From Vigna angularis (Eukaryota > Streptophyta > Magnoliopsida > Fabales > Fabaceae): DNA of 64,000 bases. The DNA lies in contig NC_068980.1 of NCBI RefSeq assembly GCF_016808095.1, positions 3,162,001 through 3,226,000 on the forward strand, given 5' to 3'. Every line of letters starts with the position of its first letter. Position 1 is the first letter of the stretch. Under the pieces are notes generated by a model. It saw nothing but the letters and a program-made list of their open reading frames with translations, had not been told where the DNA came from and made no database searches. Of the stretch, positions 1 through 12,399 are shown piece after piece. The position numbers were made by a program, and so were the translations under genes.

Positions 1-1722
1 ATAACTTTCCCTGAATAATATAAGGTCATTGTAAGATGCATTGATTTTTCTGGTTTTTTTATATACAGGGCTTTAAGTGGGTATAACCTCACAAATAACA
101 GGACAAGCCATCGGCAGAAATTTACTTGGTTGCAATTCATCCATGTTATAAAAAATTCGTTATTAAGAGATAAACTTTTAACTTGTATATTTGACAAAAA
201 AGAGACATCGGTTGCTTTATCATATGTTCATATTCGCATTCTTGCAATAGAACGGCAGTTAAAAAATTGCTAGACCAACTTAATTGTCGTCCAACACTTT
301 GAATAAAGCCTAGAGAGAACCCTCCAACTAGAAAACAAACAATATAAGACATATCTATCCAAGCTAAGTTTCAGTATTTGTAGTGAAATAGGTATTGAGC
401 TTTTATTAGAACAAATAAAGTAATAGTCTGCATCTGGATTCTAAAAGAAGACAGAAGACTAGGTTCAGGGTAAACAGATAATATCAGGAAACATTAAGGC
501 TTTCCGGCATACACCGTTGGGTCAATAACACTACTGCTTATGTTGTAGTGCCCAAGTTTAATTTAATTTACTCCTTACATTTTAAATGTAATAACGTGTA
601 TAAAATAATGTTTCCTGTAGCTAAAGAGGCTAACCAAGCCGCAGAGGTTATATCCAAGTTATCTTTTGAGTAGCATACCAAATAGGAGGAAACTGAGCTT
701 CTGTACTTCTAATGTAAAAATGTGTTGGCAGGGAGAAATTGGTATTTTCTTTTTGCTCTATTTTTTTCGGATGGTGGATGTGGTAAGCATTTGACTTTGT
801 TTTGGCACCTCTTGTGAAAAAACAAAACATTTTTAATTAAAAGCATTATGTTTGGCGTTTTATAGGAAAAAGAAGAAGAAGCCAGAAAGGTGACCTCACA
901 AGAAGAAACACAAGTTTAAAATGAATCTAAGCAACTTTCATACGTGAAGTTCACCCAAGCAAATGGGAATGGAATCACAGAAAGAGATGGAATGGGCCAT
1001 ATACACGTGCACTCGACGGAGTGTCATCTCATTGGCAACCCCACACACGTTACGTGTAAGCTAATTAGGCACAACGACAAAATAAACAACTATATCATAA
1101 GTTACCGTTTTCCTATTTTAACTAAAAAAATTAGTAATTTTAACACAGGAAGGAATTGTGAAAGGTTAATATGTTATTTTAAATAATTAGAACTTACAAT
1201 ATTAAATAGAATATTAGAAATGTCAAATTCAGATAATGATACTCCAAATTATTTATTCTAATTTATAATATAACAACGTCTTGTGATCTTCTTTAAAACG
1301 CACACCATCCTTTATCATTATTTCAAATAGTACAATTAAATTCATCATTAAAATCCTAATTATAAATAGTTTTTTATTATAAATCTAATTTTAATTATTT
1401 TATTCCAGGCTAAAATACTAAAGCTTAGTTAATTTCATCTCCTCATTTTATTCTGTCGTTCTGTCAACTCTTACTTACTACTATTAAACAAAAGTAATGC
1501 AAATAAATACTATTAACTAACTTTTTTTAATTAGCATGAACATAAATAGCACATCCCTCCAACTTCCGACTACCCAAACTTAACTCAAAAACAATTTATT
1601 GTTTATTAATTTATTAATTATCAACTAATAATTATTAACTATTAATAAAACGCGGAAACTCAAAAGTCAAAAGGCAAACCAGAAAAACAAGAGAGAAAGT
1701 TGGCCAAAGATGGCAAACGAAC
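1..1722. other. AT-rich stretch downstream of the first exon at 1723-2149
   Basis: No exon could be supported here. Reading on the minus strand from the donor at 1722, this is either one long intron or its first part. Short open frames on both strands (for example minus 146-352 and plus 944-1186) have no recognisable motif and are flanked by AT-rich sequence. A small inverted ACGT-containing motif lies near 1045-1055 (CACACGTTACGTGTAAG). I see no RNA gene or transposon in this stretch. Confidence 0.4.
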
Positions 1723-2149
1723 CTTGAAGCTCATAGCATTCTGCTTCGGTCCGATCCAAGAACCCGACCACGTAATTCGGGTCATCAATCGAGCGAAGAA
1801 CCAAACCCTTCTTCGCCGCGAATTCGTTAGGCACGATGCACGCCTGCAACTCCGCCAACTCCTCCGACCCTCGTCGCACCCGAACCACAATCGACGTCTC
1901 CTTCTTCTTGAACGCCTCCTGAAGGATCTTCTGCACGCCGCTCCTCCCGCCCTTGAACGGCGACTGGTACCGGATCTGCGATTTCGCCGTCGAACCGATT
2001 CGGAGCTCCTCCACGATGTCGCCGCTTTGGAGCATGTCGCCGGTCCACTCATCGGCTTTCGAGCTTCCTCTCAGACATTCGATGGAAAGCACTTTCGGAT
2101 CTCGCGTCGGGGAATCGGAGCTGCTCTGCGATGTTCTATCCATGATCAT
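1723..2149 (-). CDS. Conserved plant protein of unknown function, first exon only (partial)
   Basis: This is a GC-richer exon inside AT-rich DNA. It starts at ATG 2149, or the in-frame ATG at 2143, which gives MDRTSQSSSD. About 142 codons are open before a good splice donor (CTTCAAG|GTTCGT, GT at 1722-1721). The open frame running past the donor to 1667 reads into hydrophobic, low-complexity residues typical of intron. The segment has a Ser-rich N-terminus, then a soluble mixed alpha/beta-looking region with a basic stretch (LQEAFKKKETSIVVRVRRG) and ends RSIDDPNYVVGFLDRTEAEC. I have the impression it is conserved in land plants but cannot attach a function. The exon ends in phase 1. No continuation was found between 1 and 1722, so the rest lies beyond the window or across a long intron. 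Frames on the opposite strand are shadows of its codon use. Confidence 0.7.
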
Positions 2150-4400
2150 GTTAACCTAACGCAACCCTTGTGTCGCCGTTTGGATTGTCGCTTCAATTAC
2201 ACCGCCTTCACACTATCCAACACAACTAAACAATAAAAAGATACGACGAGTGAATCCGTAATCCAAACGCGCCTTAACTAAAACTATTAGTAACTAACTT
2301 GAAGGAAAGTTTGGGAGGAGGGAAAGTTTGAGGGATGCTTGTTGTAAATGGATGTTGAAATTAAAACTGTGGTTGTTATGTGAACTAAAATGAATTTTAA
2401 ATGGGAAGTCAAAAAAGCTTGATGGTGGTTAATAATGTGAACAATTTATGGTTTGTGGAAAAGTATATATGATCCATTCTGCCATGGAGTTCTAGACTTT
2501 GACCATTTTCTGTGCAAAGCTTCTTCCTCCAATCAAATCTTCTTCCACACATTACAAAATTTTTAAATGTTATTATCTTACTTAAAAAACTTTAGATCTT
2601 AATATTAAGAATAATTTAAATATACTTTTTCTTAAGTCGTAACTCCAAATATTCTACCGACCGTGTAAATATGGAGTCGAATGTTTATGGTATTGTTTTG
2701 AAATTGTATTCTCACACGCCATTTTACACAGACTCTTTGACTATCATATTCTTTTTCTTCTTCACACAGAGTCAAAGTTATGTTGTTGAACTAAATTGGA
2801 TCAGTTGGTCGGAACCAGCCAAGAACTGAATTAACGTTTGGCTTATTCTTATTCAGAATAATGTTGTTATGTCAAAAAGGAAATGGAACAATGTTGTATT
2901 CCCTCATCAGTTAATTAACATTCTTTTATCATTATTACGTTTGCCGAAGGATAAGTAAATTGCAACTATTTAGTGGGTTGTTTTTTCTATTTTCAAAAAA
3001 ATGTATCTTTTACTACTGAGTTTTTGAAAAATAGTTCAAAAGATTGACTGGGAAAATAACTTTCAAGGATGTTTGTTCCCATTTTTTCAATGGAAAAACT
3101 TTTAAAGTTGAATTGATTAATAATTATTCAAAGTATATTTTATTTTATTGTTATAAGAATGCCCAAAGAGTTTATTCTTGATTATTAAAATATTAGAAAT
3201 CTCATGCAAATACTAGCAATTACAGTATATAGGATAAGTTTGATGTCATAAATTTTATAATATTAAAATAAACTTAAAATTCATTTTTTTAATTGATATC
3301 AAAGTTCTTTCTATATTTTATAAAATTATTACGCATAAAAGTTACTCTTAGAAGTAAAGAATAATAAATTATAAATCATATAGTATATCTTATTTGATCA
3401 ACTAGTAATTAAATAGTCAATTCTTCAATCAAGATCAACTAATAATTAAACAGTCAATTCTTCAATCTATAAAACGGGTAGAAATCTTTACACTAGATTG
3501 AATTGTCAAAGTGCATTGATGTATAACGATCGAACTGTCAAAGTAAAATATATTAACTTATAAAATCTTTATGATTAACAGATTAATCACGATTAATTAT
3601 GTTTAGACTGTAATTAAATCAATTTTAAAGAAAAGTCTACAAAACAATATAAATAGAGAAGAAGTAAATGATTTATTAATTACGCATTATCTTTGATTTC
3701 GAAACAAAACTACTTTGACATTAAAGAAACTTTGAAATGTACCAGATTGATAAAAATGAAAAATTGAATTTGAAAATAGAAAGTGAATAATTATCCGTTG
3801 TAAAAAGAAACGATCCACCTCATGTACCAAAACGGAAACAGACATTAAACGCTAGTTATAAACATTTATATACACATAAAAATTACCTTTCAACGTAAAA
3901 AAAAATCTATAATTAAAATTGGTTAAACATGATTTAAATTATGAGAAATATTTGATTACTTATAATCTTGGTGTTGGAAATGATGAGAGTTGAATTTTGA
4001 AAGTGGGGGAATGAATGGAGAAAAAGAAAAGGCGCATGCATAGGTGGACTGAAGGTGAGTGAGAGTGACAGAATACAAACTTCTGAAAAGCTCGCAAAAG
4101 CGCAGCCACGGCGTGGAATTCTCCAAACATTTTCCACATCATATAATTTATTTTTTAATTTCCTTCACTCTTCTACTTATCCATAACAATGCGATATATT
4201 TTTAAAAGAAAATAATTTGTTTTCATTTTCAATTTTCCTGTTTCTTTAGTTTTTTTTTTCTATTTTGCTTAATCTAAATGATATTAGAAAATGGGACCGA
4301 GATAAATTTAAAAATATTGATACTAAAGAAGTTAAGGACAACATAAATAATTCATATAGATTAATTTTCGATCAAATCCAAGTAGGCTAGTTGTTTCTTC
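2150..4400. other. Intergenic AT-rich DNA
   Basis: This region separates the minus-strand gene starting at 2149 from the repeat-rich stretch after 4.4 kb. The first few hundred bases presumably hold that gene's 5' leader and promoter, but no single TATA box is convincing. Apart from the 37-bp tandem duplication at 3396-3469 I see no gene. Overlapping minus ORFs at 3934-4142 are short and unrelated in their two frames, so they look like chance. Confidence 0.4.
3396..3469. repeat. 37-bp direct tandem duplication
   Basis: The unit beginning GATCAACTAGTAATTAAA recurs at once as GATCAACTAATAATTAAA. Both copies continue into CAGTCAATTCTTCAATC or a close variant. The period is 37 bp (starts at 3396 and 3433) with a handful of differences. 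Confidence 0.8.
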
Positions 4401-4439
4401 CTTTACATTCGTAATTTCTTCACACACTTTTACAAACTT

Positions 4440-5215
4440 AAAAATTTCAATTTTATTCTTTCTTCGTTTAAAAATACATATTCTAAAAAGTATTTTAAAA
4501 TGTACAATTTGAAATATAAATATAAATATATTTTAAACATATTTTTATTAATATAAAATAAAAAATACATTTTAAATTACACAATTTAAAATATAAAATT
4601 TGTTTTTTAAATTTATATTTCAATATATAAATTTTGTATTTACAAACTGTATAACTTGAAATAATTTTTTATTTTTTATTTTGAAATACATAATTTAAAA
4701 TATAATTTTTGTATTTCAGACAGTATAATTTAAAATACAAAAATAAAAAATGTATTTCAAATAAATCACATAGAATAAAATAAATATTTTTATAAAGAAA
4801 ATGGACGTAGCAGATGCAAGAATAGAGTCGGGAAAACAGGAGAGTGTTGTCAGTGTTGTTGTTGAGAGTGGTGTAAGGGAGCAGTTTGTGAAAGGGTTGA
4901 ATGGAACGAGAGATGGGAAAAGGAAGGAGAGTCTCATTAGAATTTTATATACGAAATGCGATTTGGATAAAACAATGGAGGGTCTCTTGATGGAGGACAT
5001 GGGTCAGGTGCGGTGGGATCGCAGTGCAGCAAGATTGGCGTTAGCAGTGCTGCGGTGATGAAGAAGAAAGGGGAGAAGGATGCATACAGAGGAGAAAGCA
5101 GATGGAGCACGAAAACAAGGGCAAAACCGCCTTATCAACTTGCCTAAGAAGGGGGTGCAGTGAGAAAATATGGAGGTGCTGAAAAATATATATTTTTTTT
5201 AAGAATTTTAAATTA
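4440..5215. repeat. Probable dispersed repeat with AT-rich palindromic sub-repeats
   Basis: From about 4480 to 4790 short motifs such as AATTTAAAATATAATTTTTGTA and TGTATTTCAAAT recur in both orientations. The same motifs reappear at 34100-34400 and more weakly near 35940-36060, so this looks like one repeat family. The subterminal clustering of short inverted motifs resembles that of non-autonomous DNA transposons. I could not define termini or a target-site duplication. An 85-codon plus-strand frame (4801-5058) lies inside it and has no recognised domain, so it is not called as a gene. Confidence 0.4.
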
Positions 5216-5868
5216 CGTAACCTTTTGAACAGAAATGATAGAAAAAGAAATTGTGGTTTCTTTCGTTTCTGCTTCATTAATCACCTGAGAAAGATACTCA
5301 TCGATCAATTGGATTTAATGAGTAAAAATCCATCAAGTGAAGGATAAACTAACTGCTAGAAAGCACTAACAGATTTGAAGAAAACCCTTGCCTGTGTTGT
5401 GGTCTACCAGTCTAAACCATAATGTGCCACTGCTAAAGTATTTAACTGATATGTAGGCCCATAAAGAATTTACCATCTTCTGTTTGCCACTTCATACCCG
5501 TTGGATAAGATAATTGCATGGTATAGGACACACTATACCACAAACATACATTCCAGAAGAGCCTACAAGGAGAAACGAAAGCGAATAAACATTGGTGAAT
5601 ATCACCGCTTAAATAAGACGAATACAAAATGTAATCAGAAACAAAGAAGGAAGATTCATGGCAATAACTGGTGCCCATATAATTTTGTGTTTTAATCATG
5701 TTAAGAAATTTGCCGATGTTTAAAAATGTGTCTAAAACTTTCATGCAAGATTCTGACTCTCAACTGCCCGGTTGAGAATCAAACTCAAACAATAAAACAC
5801 TAGTTGTAGCACAAGTAAATATAACTCGTGAACTTTTACCATAACATTGATATGATTTTAGATACTTA
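5216..5868. other. 3' flank of the coiled-coil gene
   Basis: This probably includes the 3' UTR of the minus-strand gene ending at 5869. A minus frame at 5442-5744 is open for 100 codons but has no family signature. No other structure was noted. Confidence 0.35.
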
Positions 5869-8800
5869 CTATACCCATCTCTTGTGTGCAGTCGTACTCT
5901 TGTCTCCATTAAGAGATCGTCTTCTTGTCTTTTTCAAGTCTCCACGAGCTGATAATTGCTTTTGAACTGAAGAAGAAGCTGCATTAGATTTTCGGCTACT
6001 TGAGACTTCTTTACAAGGACTAATGGATCGAGACTTCGAGTGGCGTTCAAAAACTCTACCTGATGAACTGGATACTTTTCTCGGTGTATGTTTCTGATCA
6101 ATTTTGGAGGCAGAATCCTGTTTCAAGACAATATCAGCCGGAAGATTCGATTCTTTGACGACAGAGGAACTATCTGAATCAGAAGACGAGGAGCTAGAAG
6201 TGCTTTCCATATCATAAAGAAGGTTATCTATCATAATTCGCGGGAGAGGACTGTTATTTGAGCCACTGGGAGAAAAAGAGGGTCGTCGAAGTCTAGTAAG
6301 CTGCACAACCTGCACGTATTTGTGAAAGAGTCCTTTATATACAAAAGCAATTGAAATTCATAGATACGGAATCCTTCTTGTTTTGCAGTGCTATGAGAGC
6401 TTACAGTATTGTAATGCATTTTTGTTCCATGTTAATTTAAATTCCTGGGTTTGGCTTCTTATCATATAAAAAAACCAAAGTGGAACATTCCGGTTTTTTA
6501 AATATACCTTACTACTATATGTTATCTTGTTACCTTTTGTTCAAGAACGGACATGTCTTTCTTTAATTTTGAAATTGTTGTATTCTTCCTCCGTATAATG
6601 TCCTCTAATTCAGCAATCCTCTGTTTTAAATGGCATTATAATAAGTAATGAGTGAATTAGAACAAAGAAAAAAAGTCACAAATTCTAATCTAAAAATGTC
6701 AATGTTACCTTGCAATTAGCAACCTCGTTAGAGTTTAACAGGGTTGTAAGCTCCTTTATTGTGGTATCCTTCTCTTCACAATCTTTCCTAAGATTATAGA
6801 TATCTTGTTCTACAGCCAAATTGTTTAACTGAGGATGACAAAAGGCGTGAAAAGTTATCCAAAACAATACGAAAGAAAAGGTATATTTGCAATTAATATT
6901 CAAAAGATAATGGAAGGAAAGAAATGGAAAACAACGTAGCCAGAAGGTAGAAAAACATAACAATTACAATTCTTCAATTATAATTAACCACTTCCAATAA
7001 CATATAATTAAACGATTTCTATTAATTATCTTGGTTTCAGTGAAAAGCAAGGTCGAGGAACGCAAAGAACCAAAATGTCTTATGAGCCACCATTTACTGA
7101 GTTACAGATCTTGTGTCAAAGTAACAGATGCTAAGATTTATGACCCACTTGTGATAGAAAAATCAGGATCAAAATTGCGTAGCCTTGTAAAATCATTCCA
7201 ATAATTTGTTTAATCGAATATGAAAAGGTAAACATTTATAAAATTACATATCTTATGCAAACACCATTCAACATCCATTGAAAAACACATTTCTAATTGT
7301 TGTTTTGTTTGATTATCAATGCTTATTATCAAAATTGAACCGAACCGAACTAATAATTACTATATTTATACTAATATGTAGCATTGTGTAGCATTTTGAA
7401 CATTTGATCCCAACAGGATGTGATTCTAGGTGTTTTGGATATTTTGTTATGTCATAGTCACAAGCAAAATATAATAAGAGGTTGTAATACAATTATTATC
7501 ACATGTCTCACGTGTGGTCTTTCATTTATTATTTGTAATAGTTATGTAAATATAATTTTCAAGCCATGATTGTCACTCGTTTTGAATTAAGTTTTGTTTT
7601 TAATTAGTTGTCAAATTAAAAAGCAATCTTCACTGCCACAAAATAAATTTAAATTTAAAAAAAAAAAACACTAAACAAATCACTAAAGATCAATTGATTT
7701 TATTCAAATTTAACATTTCACTCAAACCAAAGGTATATTATCTTATATTTCGTTCGTATGATTTTTTTATCTGAAACCAAATCAAACAACCAACACACCC
7801 GCAACCAAATTGTGGTTAAATTAAACATTGGTCCATTTACTCTCTCAGGACCCTAACAAAGATGAGTCCCAAAAAAGTACCTGGATATCAGCAGAAGATG
7901 TAACACTTGACGCCCAATCTGACATGTCAGACATTCTTCGTTCTTCTTGATCCTCATTAGGGAAGGGAGTCTTGTATTGCAGCACCTCATTTGCACCGGA
8001 GTTTCTAGCAAGTGAGGCACTCTGAAGGCCAAGTCAATGAGTGATCAAAGGCAATTAGACACATTATGAAGACGCATAATTTTAATTGCACAACAGCGAC
8101 AAAAAGAAACAATCAAAATTGTGACCATTACTTCATTAAAGAAAGCAGAGTGCTGTTCACAGTGCCAACAACCGCAATCAACAAGCTTAATTTTCTCAGT
8201 TCCAAAAGTCTCATTCAATTGCAATTCCCCATCCTTGTCACACGACTTTTTTGTAGTTGAGTATTCCTTAGAATTGTTAACTAACTCGCAAAGAGTGTCA
8301 AGCTTCTGCTGCATGCTCGACAGGACCTGGTCCTGGCAAAGTGCAATAAAATCACAAAACAAAATCGTAACAAAAAAATCATAAAAGAAAACCACACCCA
8401 TTCATAAATAAACAAGCAGAGAAGTAAGGAATTTATGTCAACAAACACATTAAAAGAGAGAGCATAACACATTACTCATTTGCACATCACATACAATAGA
8501 TTTGAATATTAATTTTGGAAGCGATAACAGTTACGGATTTGAACAGGTGATATAGAGAAAAGCACGTTACGAATTGTACCCTTAGTTCAACGGATTTCTC
8601 CAGGTGGCATATGCGAAGGTCTTTCCGGGAGCGTGCAACAGCGGCGCCAATGACGGCGACTATGAGGAACCTATGGATTGGAGAGAAGAGGTTCCAAGCA
8701 AGGGCTTGTTCGGCGCTCAAGCCGCCGCCGATGGTTCTCGCCGAGCTGGCTTCGTCGGCGTTAAGGATCCTTCCCTGGAGCGATAACCACGCCATCGGCT

Positions 8801-8969
8801 TCTCCGACGAGACAGGCCGGCTCCGCTCCACGAAGCTTGCGGAGAGGCGGCGGCGAGAGGCGGAGAATCCGGTCACGGACAAGAACAACGGATGAGACGG
8901 AGCTCCGCCACCGTTAGCAGCTGCGTCCATGGAAGCGTGATTGAAGTGAGACGCAGCGTTTGTGTGCAT
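5869..8969 (-). CDS. Plant protein with one hydrophobic segment, coiled coils and a Ser-rich tail; function unknown (6 exons)
   Basis: Exons on the minus strand are 8969-8580, 8332-8132, 8021-7881, 6828-6709, 6620-6534 and 6309-5869. All introns are GT-AG in phase 0, giving 1380 nt and 459 residues. An in-frame ATG at 8930 (MDAAANGG) is an alternative start. Residues 1-60 are Ser/Ala-rich and basic. A short hydrophobic stretch (about 99-112, HRFLIVAVIGAAVA) could be a membrane anchor. A charged helix follows (DQVLSSMQQKLDTLCELVNN). Exons 4 and 5 encode a heptad-like coiled coil (about 245-313, including VEQDIYNLRKDCEEKDTTIK). The last exon is rich in Ser and basic residues and ends HKRWV. The pattern suggests a membrane- or cytoskeleton-associated scaffold, but that is inference. 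I do not recognise a named family. The 0.88-kb intron between exons 3 and 4 is AT-rich. Confidence 0.8.
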
Positions 8970-9443
8970 TCAAACTTTTGAAATTGAGAGGGAAAGAATA
9001 GAATAAGCCATGGTGATGGTACAAGACAAAGTATTGAAACGGTGAAATGGTGAATCAGGACAAGACAAACCTTACAAATAAACTATAATCCCAAAGTCCC
9101 TTTCACGCGATTGGTCACACCTTTCTTTACCGTATTTTCCTATTTTATTCAAAATTCAAAATAGGAGGATAATATTTTTTAGATATTAAAATATTGATGA
9201 TCAAACTTTATCAAGAAATTCATCTGTATGTTATTATTAATAGTATTAAAATAAATAAATAAAAATGGCTAATGATTGTATTACGCCTTGCACAAATAAT
9301 TTTTATTGGTAAACTAAAAATACAGTTTAAAAGTTATTGTATACATAAAAAAAATTATTCACGGAACCTAAAAATGTGTATTAACATCTAATAATATAAA
9401 TTTAGAGATAACAAAATAATAAATTTATAATTTATATGATGTG

Positions 9444-9446
<3 letters not shown>

Positions 9447-9516
<70 letters not shown>
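9447..9516. repeat. (AT)n microsatellite, about 35 repeats
   Basis: An uninterrupted alternating AT run of about 70 bp. Confidence 0.95.
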
Positions 9517-9520
<4 letters not shown>

Positions 9521-11028
9521 GTGTTGATTAAATTATAGAATTTTATTTTTTAAATGACGCGTCATATATAAGATAGAGCAGCTAAGCGTTTTGTATTAAA
9601 AATTACAAATTTAGCTTACCCTCACAACTAATAATAAAGATTATATTTATGTTATTTTGTATAATAATTGTAAAATTAAGGAAAGAAGTTAATGAAAATA
9701 ATTGTGTAATAATTGTAAAAATAATGATAAAGTTGTAAGAAAGTTCAACTGTGCAATGATTGACACAAAATTTTCTCAAAATAAGTGTTGTAAGAAAATA
9801 ATTTAGATGAATTATTAAGGTAATGTAATTAAAAATAATTAATGATTTTAAATATTTTAAACAGAATAAAAGGGTTCCCAATGACCAAAATGTGTATTCT
9901 AAATAAATAAATAAATAGGAGTTGAATGAACAAACTATAGAAGGTGGGGTCATTACACAGGCAGTTAAATGACAGTGCAAACAATTTTTTTCTCTTTAAT
10001 TTGTTAACAAAATCAATGTTTAAAATGATTTTAATATAGACATAATTAAAATATATTGACTTTTAAAATGTTATTATTTAATGGACGAATTTAGTAAGCC
10101 CTTGAATAATTAAAGTTCTAAACTCCCCACTCTTGAATAGTCAATGTTTGTCCTCACTTTTTTTTTAAATGCAAGAGGTATATGTGAATTTAATCTAATT
10201 TATTTTTTTAACATAAAACTCTTTCACAAATTTCTTGAAGAATTTAACATACATTAATAAAAAAATTAAACGATCTGGATTAGATCTTGGTTGTATTACT
10301 TTAGAGGTTTCATGAAATTGTTAATTAGATTGCCTGAAAAACAATAATCCTGAAGTTTAAAACATCAATATAATTAACTGTATTTTTTTTGTGGTTTCGT
10401 ATTGGATTTTATCAGATAATTCAATTCAAATGTCAGTTGCATTAACAATATAGAGAAAAGTACTTGATTGCATAAGCGTGCTGTAAATATGATATAGATT
10501 AATGTGGTTAGAGATAACGAGAAAAAAAAATTCCGAATTACTCAATTATAATCATCTTCGTTCATATTGTACTTGTTTGAATGGATCGTCAATGAATTAT
10601 TAATTTTCATATTATTGATAAGTCTTTCGAATAAGAATTCATAAGTGATATAACACTAATGTGATATAAGTGAAACTTAAAAAATTACATTATTTCTAAC
10701 TCAAAGAAAACTATAAGTTTAGTATTCTTAAATTTTTTCATGTTTATCCAATGTGAATTTTAGATGCACACTCAAAGAGTGATTTTTATATTAAATAATG
10801 ACAAATGTTGTTTATAAAATGAAAAAAAAAATGTATTTCGAATTATATTGATCAATATTATGTAAATTTTTGTATGTTTTTAGACAAAAAGTTTATAAAT
10901 CATACTATATTCTTGGAGAGACAACATGTCTCTTACTTAAAAAAAAAGTTTCATGATTGTTTAATAAAAATATTGAAAGATAAAGACCTTGTTTATTTTG
11001 TGGTGGTGTCTTTTATAGTAATATATAG

Positions 11029-11030
<2 letters not shown>

Positions 11031-11090
<60 letters not shown>
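11031..11090. repeat. (AT)n microsatellite, about 30 repeats
   Basis: An uninterrupted alternating AT run of 60 bp, preceded by an imperfect AATATATAGTAATATATA stretch. Confidence 0.95.
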
Positions 11091-11096
<6 letters not shown>

Positions 11097-12314
11097 TGGA
11101 GTTTATTATGAAACCACAATTATCAATTTTAATGTCTGTATTATATGTATATGAAATCATCTTTTCGTGTAATAACTTGAATTATCTTAATCTATAATTA
11201 TTTTAATAACTTTGAGGGATCTCCTTAGCTTATTCTCACATTCGTCATCTCTACTTAATTTTGTTGCACAAATAATTAAGAACTAAAGTGTATCAGGAAG
11301 ATCATTAAGTGTATAAATGATAATAACTATTTGTATGGTTCAAGTCAAATTAAATAAAAATCCATAAACATTGTATAAATAGTACAACTTACCAGGTAAA
11401 TGATTTACACATTCATTATTATCTAATGTACCGAACTCACTTGAGTGTTTGAATGTCTTTTACAAAAACCACGTTCATTCCATTCAAGATAAGATTTGAA
11501 TATAAAAATATTGTTTGAAGAGTCTTTGTAGAATTACTTTACTTTAACATAGTTAATAAAAACATATAAAATTGGATTCATATCGGAAAAAAAAAAAAGT
11601 AATATATGTAGTCCACTTAAATAACAAAATATAAAGACATATTAAATTTGCACTTAAAACATATTTATAAGATATTAAAAAAACAATTTAATCAAGATAT
11701 TATATTATTTATAAAGAATGTTATGCACTAAATTATTTTATTTTTCACTAACATGGCCGTGAAGTTTTTTATATTTGAATATGGTATTCTTTAATTTTTT
11801 ATTTTTCGAATTTGCAAAGAAATATATTAAATTTTTAATTTGTATACTTTCAAAATTTATATACTTACCCCACTGTTAAATATGTAAACTCACACTATAG
11901 TAATTTTATTATTTATTATTATTTTTAAATATATTTTGCACACCCATCACTAATTTACATTATATAACTAATAACAGTAATTGATCCTGTATTCTACTGA
12001 TACATATACGTTCCATGTAGGTATATTTATATTTTTATCATATTAAGATATAAATAATCTATGAGTAATTAACTAAGAAAATGAAAAATAATATAATTTA
12101 AAATATGTATAATAATGTAAAAAGATATTAAAAAAACTATGAAACTATTATTTTTTTAAAAGAAAAATTGCTTAATTCTTTTTAGAGAGTAAAATTATTT
12201 CATTAAAATAGGAGACCAAGGATAATGGTCAAATGGTGTGTATCTCTTTGTATAATGCTTCTTGTTTATGTTCTCTTTTCCTGAAAGTAGAACTCTGTAA
12301 TCATCCACACAGAT

Positions 12315-12323
12315 AAACCCTAA
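12315..12323 (+). promoter_or_regulatory. Telo-box (AAACCCTAA) at the start of the FRS4 transcript region
   Basis: AAACCCTAA occurs just upstream of the inferred first leader exon of the FRS4-like gene. Such boxes are common near transcription starts of plant housekeeping genes. Its role here is inferred from position only. Confidence 0.4.
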
Positions 12324-12399
12324 TTTGTTTTTCAAAGCCAAATTCAGAAGAAAACTATCAGTTTACTCAAGCATCTGGTCAGGGCTTGGATCTGCGCGT

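Larger units (their letters stand above)
8970..12290. other. Intergenic AT-rich DNA between two divergent genes
   Basis: This stretch lies between the 5' end of the coiled-coil gene (minus) and that of the FRS4-like gene (plus), so both promoters should sit here. The middle is extremely AT-rich with two long (AT)n arrays. Open frames at 9603-9980 (minus) and 10874-11197 (plus) are low-complexity; the second is partly translated (AT)n giving IYIYIY. No transposon ends, RNA gene or coding exon was recognised. Confidence 0.45.

Noticed and set aside
1667..2236. Long frames on both strands and in other minus frames over the first exon
   Set aside because: They are GC-driven shadows. Their residue content is Arg-rich and unordered, and only one frame has a start, protein-like composition and a splice donor.
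4801..5058. 85-codon plus-strand frame as a small gene
   Set aside because: It lies inside repeat-like DNA, has no domain, no promoter and no conserved motif.
7320..7810. GAACCGAACCGAACT-containing intron segment as a MITE
   Set aside because: A suggestive inverse was not found at the other side and no target duplication could be defined.
10874..11197. 107-codon plus frame
   Set aside because: Its centre is a translated (AT)n microsatellite (IYIYIY), so it is not a protein-coding gene.
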